Assembly (NCBI GenBank): GCA_027604665.1
Contig: JADGIZ010000148.1
Location: forward strand, 1 to 22,795
Source: Polyrhizophydium stewartii
Lineage: Eukaryota > Chytridiomycota > Chytridiomycetes > Rhizophydiales
DNA: 22,795 bases
Direction of reading: 5' to 3'
Made by a program: the position numbers and the translations under genes
The notes under the pieces: generated by a model
The model's database searches: none
Told to the model about the DNA's origin: nothing
What the model saw: only the letters and a program-made list of their open reading frames with translations
Shown: positions 1 through 8,600 of the stretch, piece after piece
Position numbering within the stretch: position 1 is the first letter of the stretch
How the letters are laid out: each line of letters begins with the position of its first letter

Positions 1-2879
1 CGCGTGCTGCCTGGTGCGACTGCATCTGCGATGCCTGATTGCGACTTGCGCAGTTGCGACTGCGAGCCGGCGAGCTTCTCGGATGACTGCGGTCTCGAGC
101 TGGCGACTTCCTTGGTGCGAAGACTGGCCGCGGAGCCATTGGCGGATCTTGTCTTTTCAAGCGGCTCCGCTGCCGCATTAGCAGCACCGGGGATGGACTT
201 TGTGCTGCCCCTGGCGCTCGAAACTGCAGCCTGGGCTCCCTCACCAGTGATACTGTGGCGGGATCCAAGCTGTTGCTGCGAGTTGCGGAGCTTCTCCTTG
301 GACATGGCGCGCTGCAGGTTGTCGGCAGACATGGACTTGAGGCGTGCCGAAGACCCGGCCAGCGAGCTCTTTGAGCCCGCAGATTTGAGACCGGCCAGCT
401 GGTTCGAGGACGGGGGTCGGCTCGACAGTCGCTCGGACGACTTTTTCAGCTGCTCGACCGAGCCCTGTGGCTTGGGCTTCTCGTCATGCTGAGCATGCTC
501 ATCACCGCCAGTGCTTGTATCACCGGCATCTCCATCGTCGTTCATGATCGACTCGCGCAAATGCGACCGTGCGTGCGTCGTCGCTCCATGCACGCTCATC
601 GCCGATCCCCGCGCGCTGCCAGACTCGCTGGCCTTGACGAGCTGTGCGCGAGATCCGCGGTTGCTCTGTGGCTGCGATTCGCTGGCCATCTTCTGCGGTG
701 TGATGTGGCCCGCACCTGGATTGGCCATCACTACGTCGCTTGTGGACCCAGCGCGCGAGCCTGTGCGTGATTGCGGTCGCGAGGGCGGCTTCGAAGGCGA
801 GCGCGATGCGGTGGTTGACTGCGGACGCGAGCCGTTGAGTTTTTCGGCTGAACCTTGAGGTTTGGGTGTCGCCTTGCCGCTGGCCACAGCGGGCTCCACA
901 CGATCTTGGTGATTGGCATGTTCAGCATGCTCTGCATTCTGGTGTTGCTCGTGATGCTCATGATTCTCGTGGTGCTCAGCGTGCTCGTGGTGCTCAAAGT
1001 CCTCGTCGTATGCATGCGATCCGTCGCCGTGCTGCTCGCCGCCCTGCGCCAGATGCGACATGCTGCTCTTGGACCCGCGCGCTGACGGCGGCTTGTCGCC
1101 CGCAGCGCCAGCATCCTTGAGACTCGCATGGCTGGCACGCAACTGCGACTGCGAGTTGCGCGCGCTGCCTGCCGCGGCTGCGTTGCCGAGGCTTGCATTC
1201 GACTTGCGCAGCTGCGACTGCGATGCGCGCGTGCTGCCTGGTGCGGCTGCATCTGCGATGCCTGATTGCGACTTGCGCAGTTGCGACTGCGAGCCGGCGA
1301 GCTTGTCCGTCGACTTGCGCTCAGCATGCTCGTGGTGCTCGTGATGCTCGTGGTGCTCAGCATGCTCGTGGTGCTCAGCGTGCTCGTGGTGCTCAAAGTC
1401 ATCGTCGTATGCATGCGATCCATCGCCATGCTGCTCGCCGCTCTGCGCCAGATGCGCCATGCTGCTCTTGGACCCGCGCGCTGACGGCGGCTTGTCGCCC
1501 GCAGCGCCAGCATCCCTGAGACTCGCATGGCTGGCACGCAACTGCGACTGCGAGTTGCGCGCGCTGCCCGCCGCGGCTGCGTTGCCGAGGCTTGCATTCG
1601 ACTTGCGCAGCTGTGACTGCGATGCGCGCGTGCTGCCTGGCGCGGCTGCATCTGCGATGCCCGATTGCGACTTGCGCAGCTGCGACTGCGAGCCGGTGAG
1701 CTTGTCGCTCGACTTGCGTTCGGCATGCTCGGCGTGCTCGTGGTGCTCAGCATGCTCGTGGTGCTCAGCGTGCTCGTGGTGCTCAAAGTCATCGTCGTAT
1801 GCATGCGATCCGTCGCCGTGCTGCTCGCCGCCCTGCGCCAGATGCGCCATGCTGCTCTTGGACCCGCGCGCTGACGGCGGCTTGTCGCCCGCAGCGCCAG
1901 CATCCTTGAGACTCGCATGGCTGGCACGCAACTGCGACTGCGAGTTGCGCGCGCTGCCCGCCGCGGCTGCGTTGCCGAGGCTTGCATTCGACTTGCGCGA
2001 CTGCGATGCGCGCGTGCTGCCTGGTGCGACTGCACCTGCGATGCCTGATTGCGACTTGCGCAGTTGCGACTGCGAGCCGGCGAGCTTGTCCGTCGACTTG
2101 CGCTCAGCATGCTCGTGGTGCTCAGCGTGCTCGTGATGCTCAGCGTGGTCCGCATGCTCAAAGTCATCGTCGTACTTGTGCGCTTCGGCGCCGTGCTGCT
2201 CGACCACAGACGCAGCTTTCTGAGCCGGCGCGGACTCGCCGGCAAGATTCGATATCGACTTTTGGCTGTGCTGCCGCTTAGGCGTCGCTGCGGCCGTGGG
2301 AGGCCTCGATCCGATGCTTGTTCTCGATTGGCGCAGCTTTTCGGCCGAGGCAGCGCGCGATCCGGCGGCGGGTGGGTGTGCGGTGCTGCTCAGAGCGTCT
2401 GCGGATCCAGCAAGGTGCGTCTTTGAGCCCGCGAGCTTGGTGCGCGAGGCACGCAGACTGGCGTGCGATGCCGTGTGTGGGACGGCCGGCGGGTGGGGAT
2501 TGTTTGCCTCGTCGTGCGATGACTGGTGCGCGGATGCTGTTTCGTGGGCGGATTTGCCCGGATGAGCCTCGTTATGGCCAGCGCGGTCAGACGTATCGCC
2601 GTGGTGGTCGGGCTCAAAGTCGGCGTCGTAGTCATATGAGTGCGCAGCACCTGGTAAGCGCAGTCCGACGACCGCATATGCACACGGGTGATCGTGGCGT
2701 CGCGAGTCAGCGTGCGCTCATTCAGACAGAGCGCGGCTGTGTACGCGTATCTCACCAGAAGCATCCGGATTGTGCGTCGCGTGTCCGTGCTCGGGGTTAT
2801 GCTCGGCGGGTGCATGCTCGGAGACGGAGGCCGGAGCGCCGCCGTGCGCACCATCCGTGTGCGGCGCGGCCGAACTCAT
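1..2879 (-). CDS. Giant low-complexity repeat protein, N-terminal part, 3' end beyond window
   Basis: I do not recognise this family. The minus strand is open in one frame from the ATG at 2879 to the left edge, with one intron: exons 2756-2879 and <1-2650, intron 2651-2755 (GTGAG...CAG), the split codon being Gly. At least 924 residues lie in the window and no stop is reached. The N-terminus is His/Pro/Ala-rich, followed by the acidic motif YDYDADFE, a Ser/Ala/Arg-rich stretch, then three tandem units of about 130 residues (see the repeat entry), then a long Ser-rich basic tail. Basic Ser blocks (SQSQLRKS, LRKSNASL, LRASHASL) alternate with acidic or His blocks (YDDDFE followed by Glu-His runs). 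No signal peptide or membrane segment is visible, so a disordered cytoplasmic or cytoskeletal protein is possible, but that is inference. The acidic YDDDFE context and the codon pattern favour this frame over the other open frames in the region. At 1-80 the text of the repeat restarts, so more units may lie outside. Confidence 0.75.
935..2190 (-). repeat. Three in-frame tandem repeats of about 384-399 bp inside the left-edge gene
   Basis: The DNA encoding KS(T/S)DKL recurs at 2085-2102, 1701-1718 and 1302-1319, giving spacings of 384 and 399 bp; another anchor (GCTGACGGCGGCTTGTCGCC) recurs at 1081, 1480 and 1870. All differences are multiples of three, so the frame is preserved. Each unit runs: KSTDKLAGSQSQLRKSQSG, a GSTRASQSQLRKSNASLGN block, a SARNSQSQLRASHASL block, a GDKPPSARGSKSSM block, a YDDDFE or YDEDFE core, then a variable Glu/His run of EHHEHA steps. 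The length variation lies mainly in the Glu/His run and in a short loss of SQL near 2000. Unit copies are almost identical at the DNA level, which suggests recent duplication or gene conversion. A fourth partial copy (KLAGSQSQLRKSQSG) occupies about 1-80. Confidence 0.9.
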
Positions 2880-3341
2880 TGCAGCGGTGTGGACGGTTGG
2901 TCGCTCTCAGCGGACGGCACTCTGCTGCTCGCCCCGATCGTAATTGTGGGCAAGTGGGCCGCCCGTGCGTTGCGCGGCCGCGTCCGCAGCCCAGGCCGCC
3001 GTGGGGGATCTGTGCTCGATTGTTATATCGCAAATATCAGCAGGCCGTGGATCCGGACCCGTGCACGCGGCATCCGTGAGGGCCCGATCTCAGAGAGTGG
3101 GGGAACGCCATCCGCCATCCCTTGCTCGTGCCGCCTCGCCTCCGCGTCGGCTCCAGCCAGCACTGGCGCCACGCCTGATCTTGCTTCTCGTATGCGCGTC
3201 CATATGGAAACGAGCGGGCGACCTGCCCGACCTCGCCTCGCCTGACCTTCGCTGTCCAAGCCTTGAAAATTCTAATCGCATCAATCAGTAATCGGCCTCA
3301 GGCGCCCGATCAACACACATAAACTAACCATTCCCAAATTT
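2880..3341. other. Intergenic spacer upstream of the repeat-protein gene
   Basis: No convincing gene is seen. Short open frames on both strands lack plausible splice structure or family features. The left part, next to the start codon at 2879, presumably holds the promoter and 5' leader of the repeat-protein gene. The stretch 3260-3345 is clearly AT-richer than its surroundings, as expected for non-coding DNA in this GC-rich genome. No TATA box or other element can be assigned with confidence. Confidence 0.4.
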
Positions 3342-3417
3342 AAAAACTGTGACTGGTGCGGATTCGCACCCGTGGTTTCCTTGCCGAGGCAAAGGAGTTT
3401 GCAGCAGTGGCTGCACA
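3342..3417 (-). ncRNA. Three-hairpin structured segment with oligo-T end, candidate small RNA
   Basis: Directly after the stop codon of the Fanzor/TnpB-like gene the minus strand can form three consecutive hairpins: GCAGC/GCTGC at 3401-3414 with a 4-nt loop, a 6-7 bp stem with one bulge at 3379-3395, and a perfect 6-bp stem GGTGCG/CGCACC at 3355-3370. They are followed by a T5 run at 3346-3342. The third hairpin contains GGTGCGAATCC, one base away from the consensus tRNA B box (GGTTCGAATCC). I see no matching 5' acceptor strand or A box, so it is not a normal tRNA. It could be a tRNA relic, a SINE fragment, or the 3' guide-RNA (omegaRNA) scaffold that in TnpB/Fanzor loci lies at this position. 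The hairpins are seen; any function is inference. Confidence 0.3.
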
Positions 3418-4641
3418 TCATGCTTGAGCGTGTTGTTGTTGTTGTGGCCGCGAGTACGGCGGGCCATCTTCCCTGAGGGTCATGCCTTGTGCATCAACTT
3501 TCAGAGGCTGCCGCAAGTAGAATATGGCCCGCAAGTGCATGTTGATGCATGCGTTCTTGTCGAGGCACCAGATGGTGTCGCAATGGCCGCAGTGGCGGAG
3601 GCCCCAGAGCATGAGCAGGTTCTTGGCGTCGTAATTCTTGGCGACCATGCGATCGGTGCCTTTGAGCTGCGGCCTGACTGATGGAGGCGGCGGCCGAGAC
3701 AGCATGCTGTCGCCAGGGCGAGGTGGCTGCCTCTTGCGGTTGGTCTGCTTGCCGGCCGCGTTGGCACCGCCGCCTGGAGCATGAAGAGCAGCAAGTGTCA
3801 GTCGCATAGATGGCGTGAGAAGGCGATGCGACACCGACCGTTGGATGTATCGACATCCATGGGCGCGGGTGCAGAGGCAGCAGGGGCGGCGTGTGCGGCA
3901 TCTGCAGATGCGCTAAGTGTGTCAGCACGAGACGCAGAAGAGACGAGGCGATGCGAGAACATCACCTTGTGCGGCAGCCTGCAAGGCAGCAGTGAGAGCC
4001 GCCTCCAGGCGAGCTGCGACTTTGGATGTGGCCTCGCTCCGGGCGAACTTGATGGCCATGTCCGCCTCCTCCTGCGCGATCGGCAGGGTCCGCGGCAGGA
4101 TGCTGAGGGGGACGGCCTGCTGATTATCTTGCTGGATGTGCTTGCGGGCGAGCTTGACCAGTAAATGGGCCTTGCGCTTGATCTGCCTGTCCTGCTTGCT
4201 CCGCGCCCGAGCCTTGAGCTCAACCTCGGTTGGCGGCAGCTGCTTGTGCAGCACCGCCTGCTGCATCTCCCTGCCGCACTTGGAGCAACACTTGCTTGTG
4301 CGGTGCTCCTTGACCCAGCAGACCGTCTCGACCTGCCGCCCGAGAGCATCGAACAGCGGCGTGGCCGTGGGCATCGTGAGGTGGCCGCCCGAGTTGTGTT
4401 TGAAATCGCCGTCGCCAATGACAATGAGAATGCGCGAGGTTGGCTGTGAAAGTGGGCAGTCGGCACGCATGCTACACACAAGCGCCACATGCACGCAACT
4501 CACTGGACCGCCCTCGCTCGGCGTGGGCAGTCCCTTGCGTGTGTTTTTGAGGCCCCATGCCGGCCGCTGCCGCTCGATCGAGTTGTAGATCCGGTCTTGG
4601 ACACGCTGCCACCCCGGCCCCCACCCATGTAGTATTCCCGA
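3418..4641 (-). pseudogene. Fanzor/TnpB-like (OrfB zinc-ribbon) protein, C-terminal part, N-terminus missing
   Basis: Exons on the minus strand: 4504-4641 (open frame, no ATG, bounded upstream by a stop at 4642-4644), 3966-4443 and 3418-3773. Introns 4444-4503 (60 nt, GTGAGT...CACAG) and 3774-3965 (192 nt, GTGATG...CCAG) both keep phase. The visible product is about 323 residues. The first zinc-ribbon half follows EHRTSK as CCSKCGRE (about 4271-4299), matching the TS..C..CG motif of OrfB/TnpB proteins. The second half is WGLRHCGHCDTIW, and WCLDKNACINM follows, matching the RuvC-III D.NA..N signature with its catalytic Asp (about 3541-3605). In this family these parts close the nuclease active site of RNA-guided TnpB and Fanzor nucleases. 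The RuvC-I Asp region and the N-terminal recognition lobe are not present before NDUFA6 starts in the other direction, so I read this as 5'-truncated. About 165 residues separate the two zinc-ribbon halves, unusually many. Alternative: a domesticated zinc-ribbon gene with an upstream exon I missed. Confidence 0.6.
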
Positions 4642-4708
4642 TTACCGCTGACTTCAACGTCCAACGGACGAAACTTAGAATTTCATTCTTGCTTCTTATC
4701 GAAAAGCA
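4642..4708. promoter_or_regulatory. Short AT-richer upstream region of NDUFA6, shared with the truncated Fanzor-like gene
   Basis: Only 67 bp separate the NDUFA6 start codon from the last open codon of the oppositely oriented Fanzor/TnpB-like remnant. The sequence is AT-richer than the coding DNA around it and includes the AAAAGCA run just before the ATG. It probably holds the NDUFA6 5' leader and core promoter. No specific element can be named. Confidence 0.3.
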
Positions 4709-5418
4709 ATGAGCAACTTCGTGCCCTCGGTCGTGACGGCCTCGTCGGGCTCGCTCATCCAGGCCCGCAAGCGCGTGCTCTCGCAGTACCGCGACTGGAT
4801 CCGCTCGGTGAGGCCGCCGCCGCCTGCCGGCGCTCTTGCGAGCTCAGTCCGACCTGCTGGAAGACGGGCGCCTCTGACCGCTGACCACCATCTCCACCGG
4901 CACCCACACGCCTGCGTGCGCGGCGTGCGGCCCCGCGCGGCCCGTGCCCACTCGCGGGCCCCCCGGACGCTCGCCGCCTGCCACGCCCGCCGCCAACGCC
5001 TGCATGCCGCCGACCGCACCGGCCCGCGCCTGCGTCGCACGGCCTCCGCGATCCTCGCTGGGCATCGCGGCTTTCTGTCGACCGCCGACACTCGCGTGGC
5101 CGCGACCGGCCTCTGGCCCCCGCCCCCATCCTCACGCCGCTCACCATCCGCCAGGCGCCGGCCATCGTCGACCAGTACAGGCTGGAGGTCACGCCGGAGA
5201 TGGTGCGCCGCCGCGTGCGCCAGGAGTTCGAGAAGCACCGCTATGTGCGCGACCTGCAGGTCATCGACGTCCTGCTCTTCAAGGGCCGCATCGAGTACGA
5301 GGAAACCATGAACTTCTGGAAGCAGGGCTCGCACGTTATGCGCTTCTTCAGCAACGACGTCTACGAGACCAGCAAGCCCAACGACTTCCTCACCAAGTTC
5401 TACGAGGGCCGTCAATAA
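4709..5418 (+). CDS. NDUFA6: NADH:ubiquinone oxidoreductase subunit A6 (B14, LYR-motif family)
   Basis: Two exons, 4709-4807 and 5155-5418, with a 347-nt GC-rich intron (GTGAGG...CCAG, phase 0) give a 120-residue protein, close to the usual length of this family. The N-terminal part has ARKRVLSQYRDWIR, the LYR-type helix (aligned with AKRRVRELYRAWYR of animal B14). The second exon carries VRQEFEKHRYVRD, VIDVLLFKGRIEYEET, WKQGSHVMRFF and the C-terminal DFLTKFYEG, all diagnostic. The family member sits on the matrix arm of respiratory complex I and recruits the mitochondrial acyl carrier protein through its LYR helix. The L of LYR is Q here (SQYRDW). An AATAAA hexamer at 5414-5419 overlaps the stop codon. 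Start choice: first ATG of the conserved frame, directly after the AT-rich leader. Confidence 0.93.
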
Positions 5419-5672
5419 ACTACATCCCCCATTCCACTGAGGTCGGCCATCTGCGACTTGCATCTACCGCGGCAAGCGTCGACTCCGGGATGCCCTGCTG
5501 AGCGGATGCGGCACCGCTGTGCCAGAACAAAGCCCGCATGCCCGCGCGCTGCTGGATAGTGAATCTGACAGATCTGCCGCATCCAGCAATAATAGTGGGA
5601 GCATCCACGGCGCAACAGTGCGATTGTTGCAGCCAGCTTTGCCAACATCATCTCACCATGGCCCACTGACCC

Positions 5673-8600
5673 ATGCCGCACTGCGTCGCCAGCCGACCAG
5701 CAGCCTGTGCCAGCACCAACGCTTGCCCAAAAGTCCCTCTGCTGCCTGCCACCGTCGCCGTTGCCTCCACCGAACCACCTGCTCGCGGCGGCGTCCGCGG
5801 CTTCGTGCCTGTCGTCCACACCTCCCACACGCACCCGCAGCTGGATCTGGCTGCCATCGGTGCACGCAACCTCCGCGATTCAGCCTCGCAGCTGGTCCGG
5901 TCGCCGCAGCTCCCCTCAATCGACGTCGACCTGGTCTTCAGTCGACTCCACCACGCGCAGCATCTCTACCGCCACGAGCCGTTGCCCGACATTTCACGCG
6001 CAGAGGTGCGATCGCCTGCCCCAGCGCCTGCTGCTCCAGCACCCTCGTCTTGACTTCCCGCAATCTCGCTGCCCGCTTGCGCATCCTCTCAAAAAACACG
6101 CCCACCACCGGCGATATCGCGAACGCACTCGCTTCCGGCGCTTCTTCTCCGCGCACCCATGATCTCGCAGCGGCACAATCAGCAGAGTAGACAACGGAAT
6201 CTCCCAGTCAGTGCGGTCGCAGGTCCGCATCGCAATCCGTCAGATACGACCGCCGCTGTGGCCTCTGCTGCTGCGACCCGCCTGCAGAACCCAGCTGCGC
6301 GCACGATGCCTCCGCAGCCGATTGTGCAGCCAACATCTGGCGTAAAATCGCAACCGCCGAGCATTACCCAGCCTCGTCCTCCTGGCGCCGCTGCATCAGC
6401 AGTGCCGGTCGTTGGGCAAGCTCACGCCGCACCGGCCTCGCGTCGCACCCTGCGACCGACCAGCGCCGCAAGCAGCGCCACCGCTCCCAGCCTCGCGGGC
6501 AGCTCCGTGGCGTCGGGATCCAATACTATCGTGCGTTTCATTCCAGCTCACATCCGCAGAAAGCGTTTTGTAGAAGCCGTCGCAATGCGCAAAGATCTGG
6601 CAGCAACTTCCTCGCCGTGCGTGCGTTCGGGTCACCAAGACGCACCTGCGAGTGCCGCGGGCAGCGTTTCTGTAGGTAGCGCAGTTGCAGAGTCGGCGAT
6701 AGCGTCGCATGACCGCAGCGCGCCCACTGCGGGATCAGCCGCCACTTTGCTGGCTGCCCGGCGCCGCTCGGCTGCTGCGATCGAGGCCGAGAATGTGATC
6801 GCACGCGCCGTCAACGAACTCAACGGCGGCAAGACCGAGGCCATGACGGATCTCAGGCGCAAGGTCGCGCAGGTGAGCACCACCTCGAGAGCATGGCGAT
6901 CACCAGAACGCCCCAGGCTCACACTGACGATCAACACGCACGCGCTCAACTTGTCAACATCAGCAAATCAACACCTCGACGCGGCCAATCTCGGCTGGTT
7001 TCGCGACCTCCCGCGTCGGAAACATGTATCTCGCTTCGGCATCAAAACACGGCGCAGATCCTGCGGAAATTCAACGCATCTACAGCATGCAGGAACGCGG
7101 CGGCACAAACGGCGGCCAACGTGCCCGCTCCGCTGGCTTCCGCGGAGCGGCACCCTCGACGGCAGCAGACACGACCAGTGCTGCCCTTGTTGCTGGGCAG
7201 GCGACACCGAGTGACAGCAAGCAGCCGATTCCATCCAGCCAAGAGAAGCCTCAGCGGTCACGGCGCACATTCAGCGCGTCGGTCGCTAACGCTCGCGGCA
7301 AGAACAACATGCTCACGCGCAGCAAGCTCGAAGAGCTGTTCTTCTCGTCGACCCGGCCGAGCGCAGCATCTGCGCGGCTGCCGGATTATGTGATTGACTG
7401 GATCAAGACGCAGACAATCCGTGAGATGGAGCGTAATGCTGCCGGCAACGGCGGTCAGGGGGGAGGTGGTGCTGCCGGCCAGCAATCATCTCGGCAAGCA
7501 AGAGCTGCGTCCGCCGCAAGCCGCGATACACCGCCTCAGGCTCAAGTTGGCGACGCCGGGCTCTATCTCGCCGAGGCAAATGCAGATATACTCGGCGCAT
7601 CGCCGCGGCTTGGCAAGATGGCAAGCAGCATTCGCGGTCAGATACACCAGCAAGCTGCATTTGGCGCTCAGGCCCGCTGGGACTCGACCCGTGCTCAGCG
7701 GCTGCGCGAGATCGACCGACTTCGGCGTCCGCATGGCTTCCAGGGGTCGCCCGTCATGGCTGCTGTCACGGCCGCCGTCGCTGCTGCCGCTGCTGCCGCC
7801 GCAGCCTCATCGACGGGTGCGCTTTCTCAGTCGTCTTTGGCTGTCCAACCTGCGAACTCCCAGCACCTAAGCGGCCAGCCGGCAGATGGGATTGCTGGGC
7901 ATGGCCCGGGGTCGGAAGACCAAGATCAGGCGAGTAGGCCGCCAAACCAGCGCGACTCTCAAGGAAGCATGGGTCCAGCGACGTCCAGAGACACAAGACA
8001 GCTGCGTATAGCCGACGACATGAACGATCTCTCGCGGATCGCATGGATTCGCGCAATGGCAACCGCACCGGCCGCCGCAGCCGCCGCAGCCGCTGCAGCA
8101 GCCGCAGCGGTTACATCAGGCATGGACCCTATCTTCGGGCCTTTTGAGATATTTCGCGACGGATCAGACTCCCGTCGCCCGATGACATGCCCAGCCGCCG
8201 ACAGTATCGACGAAAATGATGCCTTTCTCATCATCCGAAACAACCGCTTTGTGGATGCTGCCTCGTCTGCTCAAGAAGTTATTCCCATCAGATCACTACG
8301 CGCTGCGGCTTCCGCTGGCGGTGCGCGGACCAGTGCTGCCGCATCAGGACTTTGCTCAGATGGGCAATCTCCTATCGCGGCGGCGCAAAAGCAGCAGCAG
8401 CAGGCACAACAACAGCAGCAGGGGCTGCCACGCACGCTCGATTCACTCCTGCGCAGCTCAGCAATATCGCTCGAGAGCAGATCCCCATTGCCCACAGATG
8501 CAAGCGCAGCCTCAGACCGAGAATGTGTGCCATCGGCTGAGCTGGAAGGAGAGACAGCCAAATCGTTTGCAGCGAGCGTCAAAGTGGCATCACAAGCTCC

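Noticed and set aside
900..2200. CRISPR-like array
   Set aside because: The periodicity is about 390 bp, the units are coding and in frame, and there are no short direct repeats with unique spacers.
731..2245. A 504-residue Ser/Thr/Arg-rich open frame on the minus strand
   Set aside because: It is a shifted shadow of the repeat-protein frame. The chosen frame continues open through the whole left region, joins a proper first exon, and gives YDDDFE and Glu/His blocks that look like real protein.
4..2426. Plus-strand Cys/Leu-rich open frames over the repeats
   Set aside because: They are the complement of a GC-biased repetitive coding sequence and have no independent splice or family support.
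3345..3420. A functional tRNA gene
   Set aside because: A T-arm-like hairpin and T-run are present, but there is no A box, no pairing acceptor stem and no standard anticodon loop.
5412..6230. Minus-strand open frames between NDUFA6 and the large unknown gene
   Set aside because: No family features or consistent splice sites; the plus-strand model with a phase-0 intron explains the region better.
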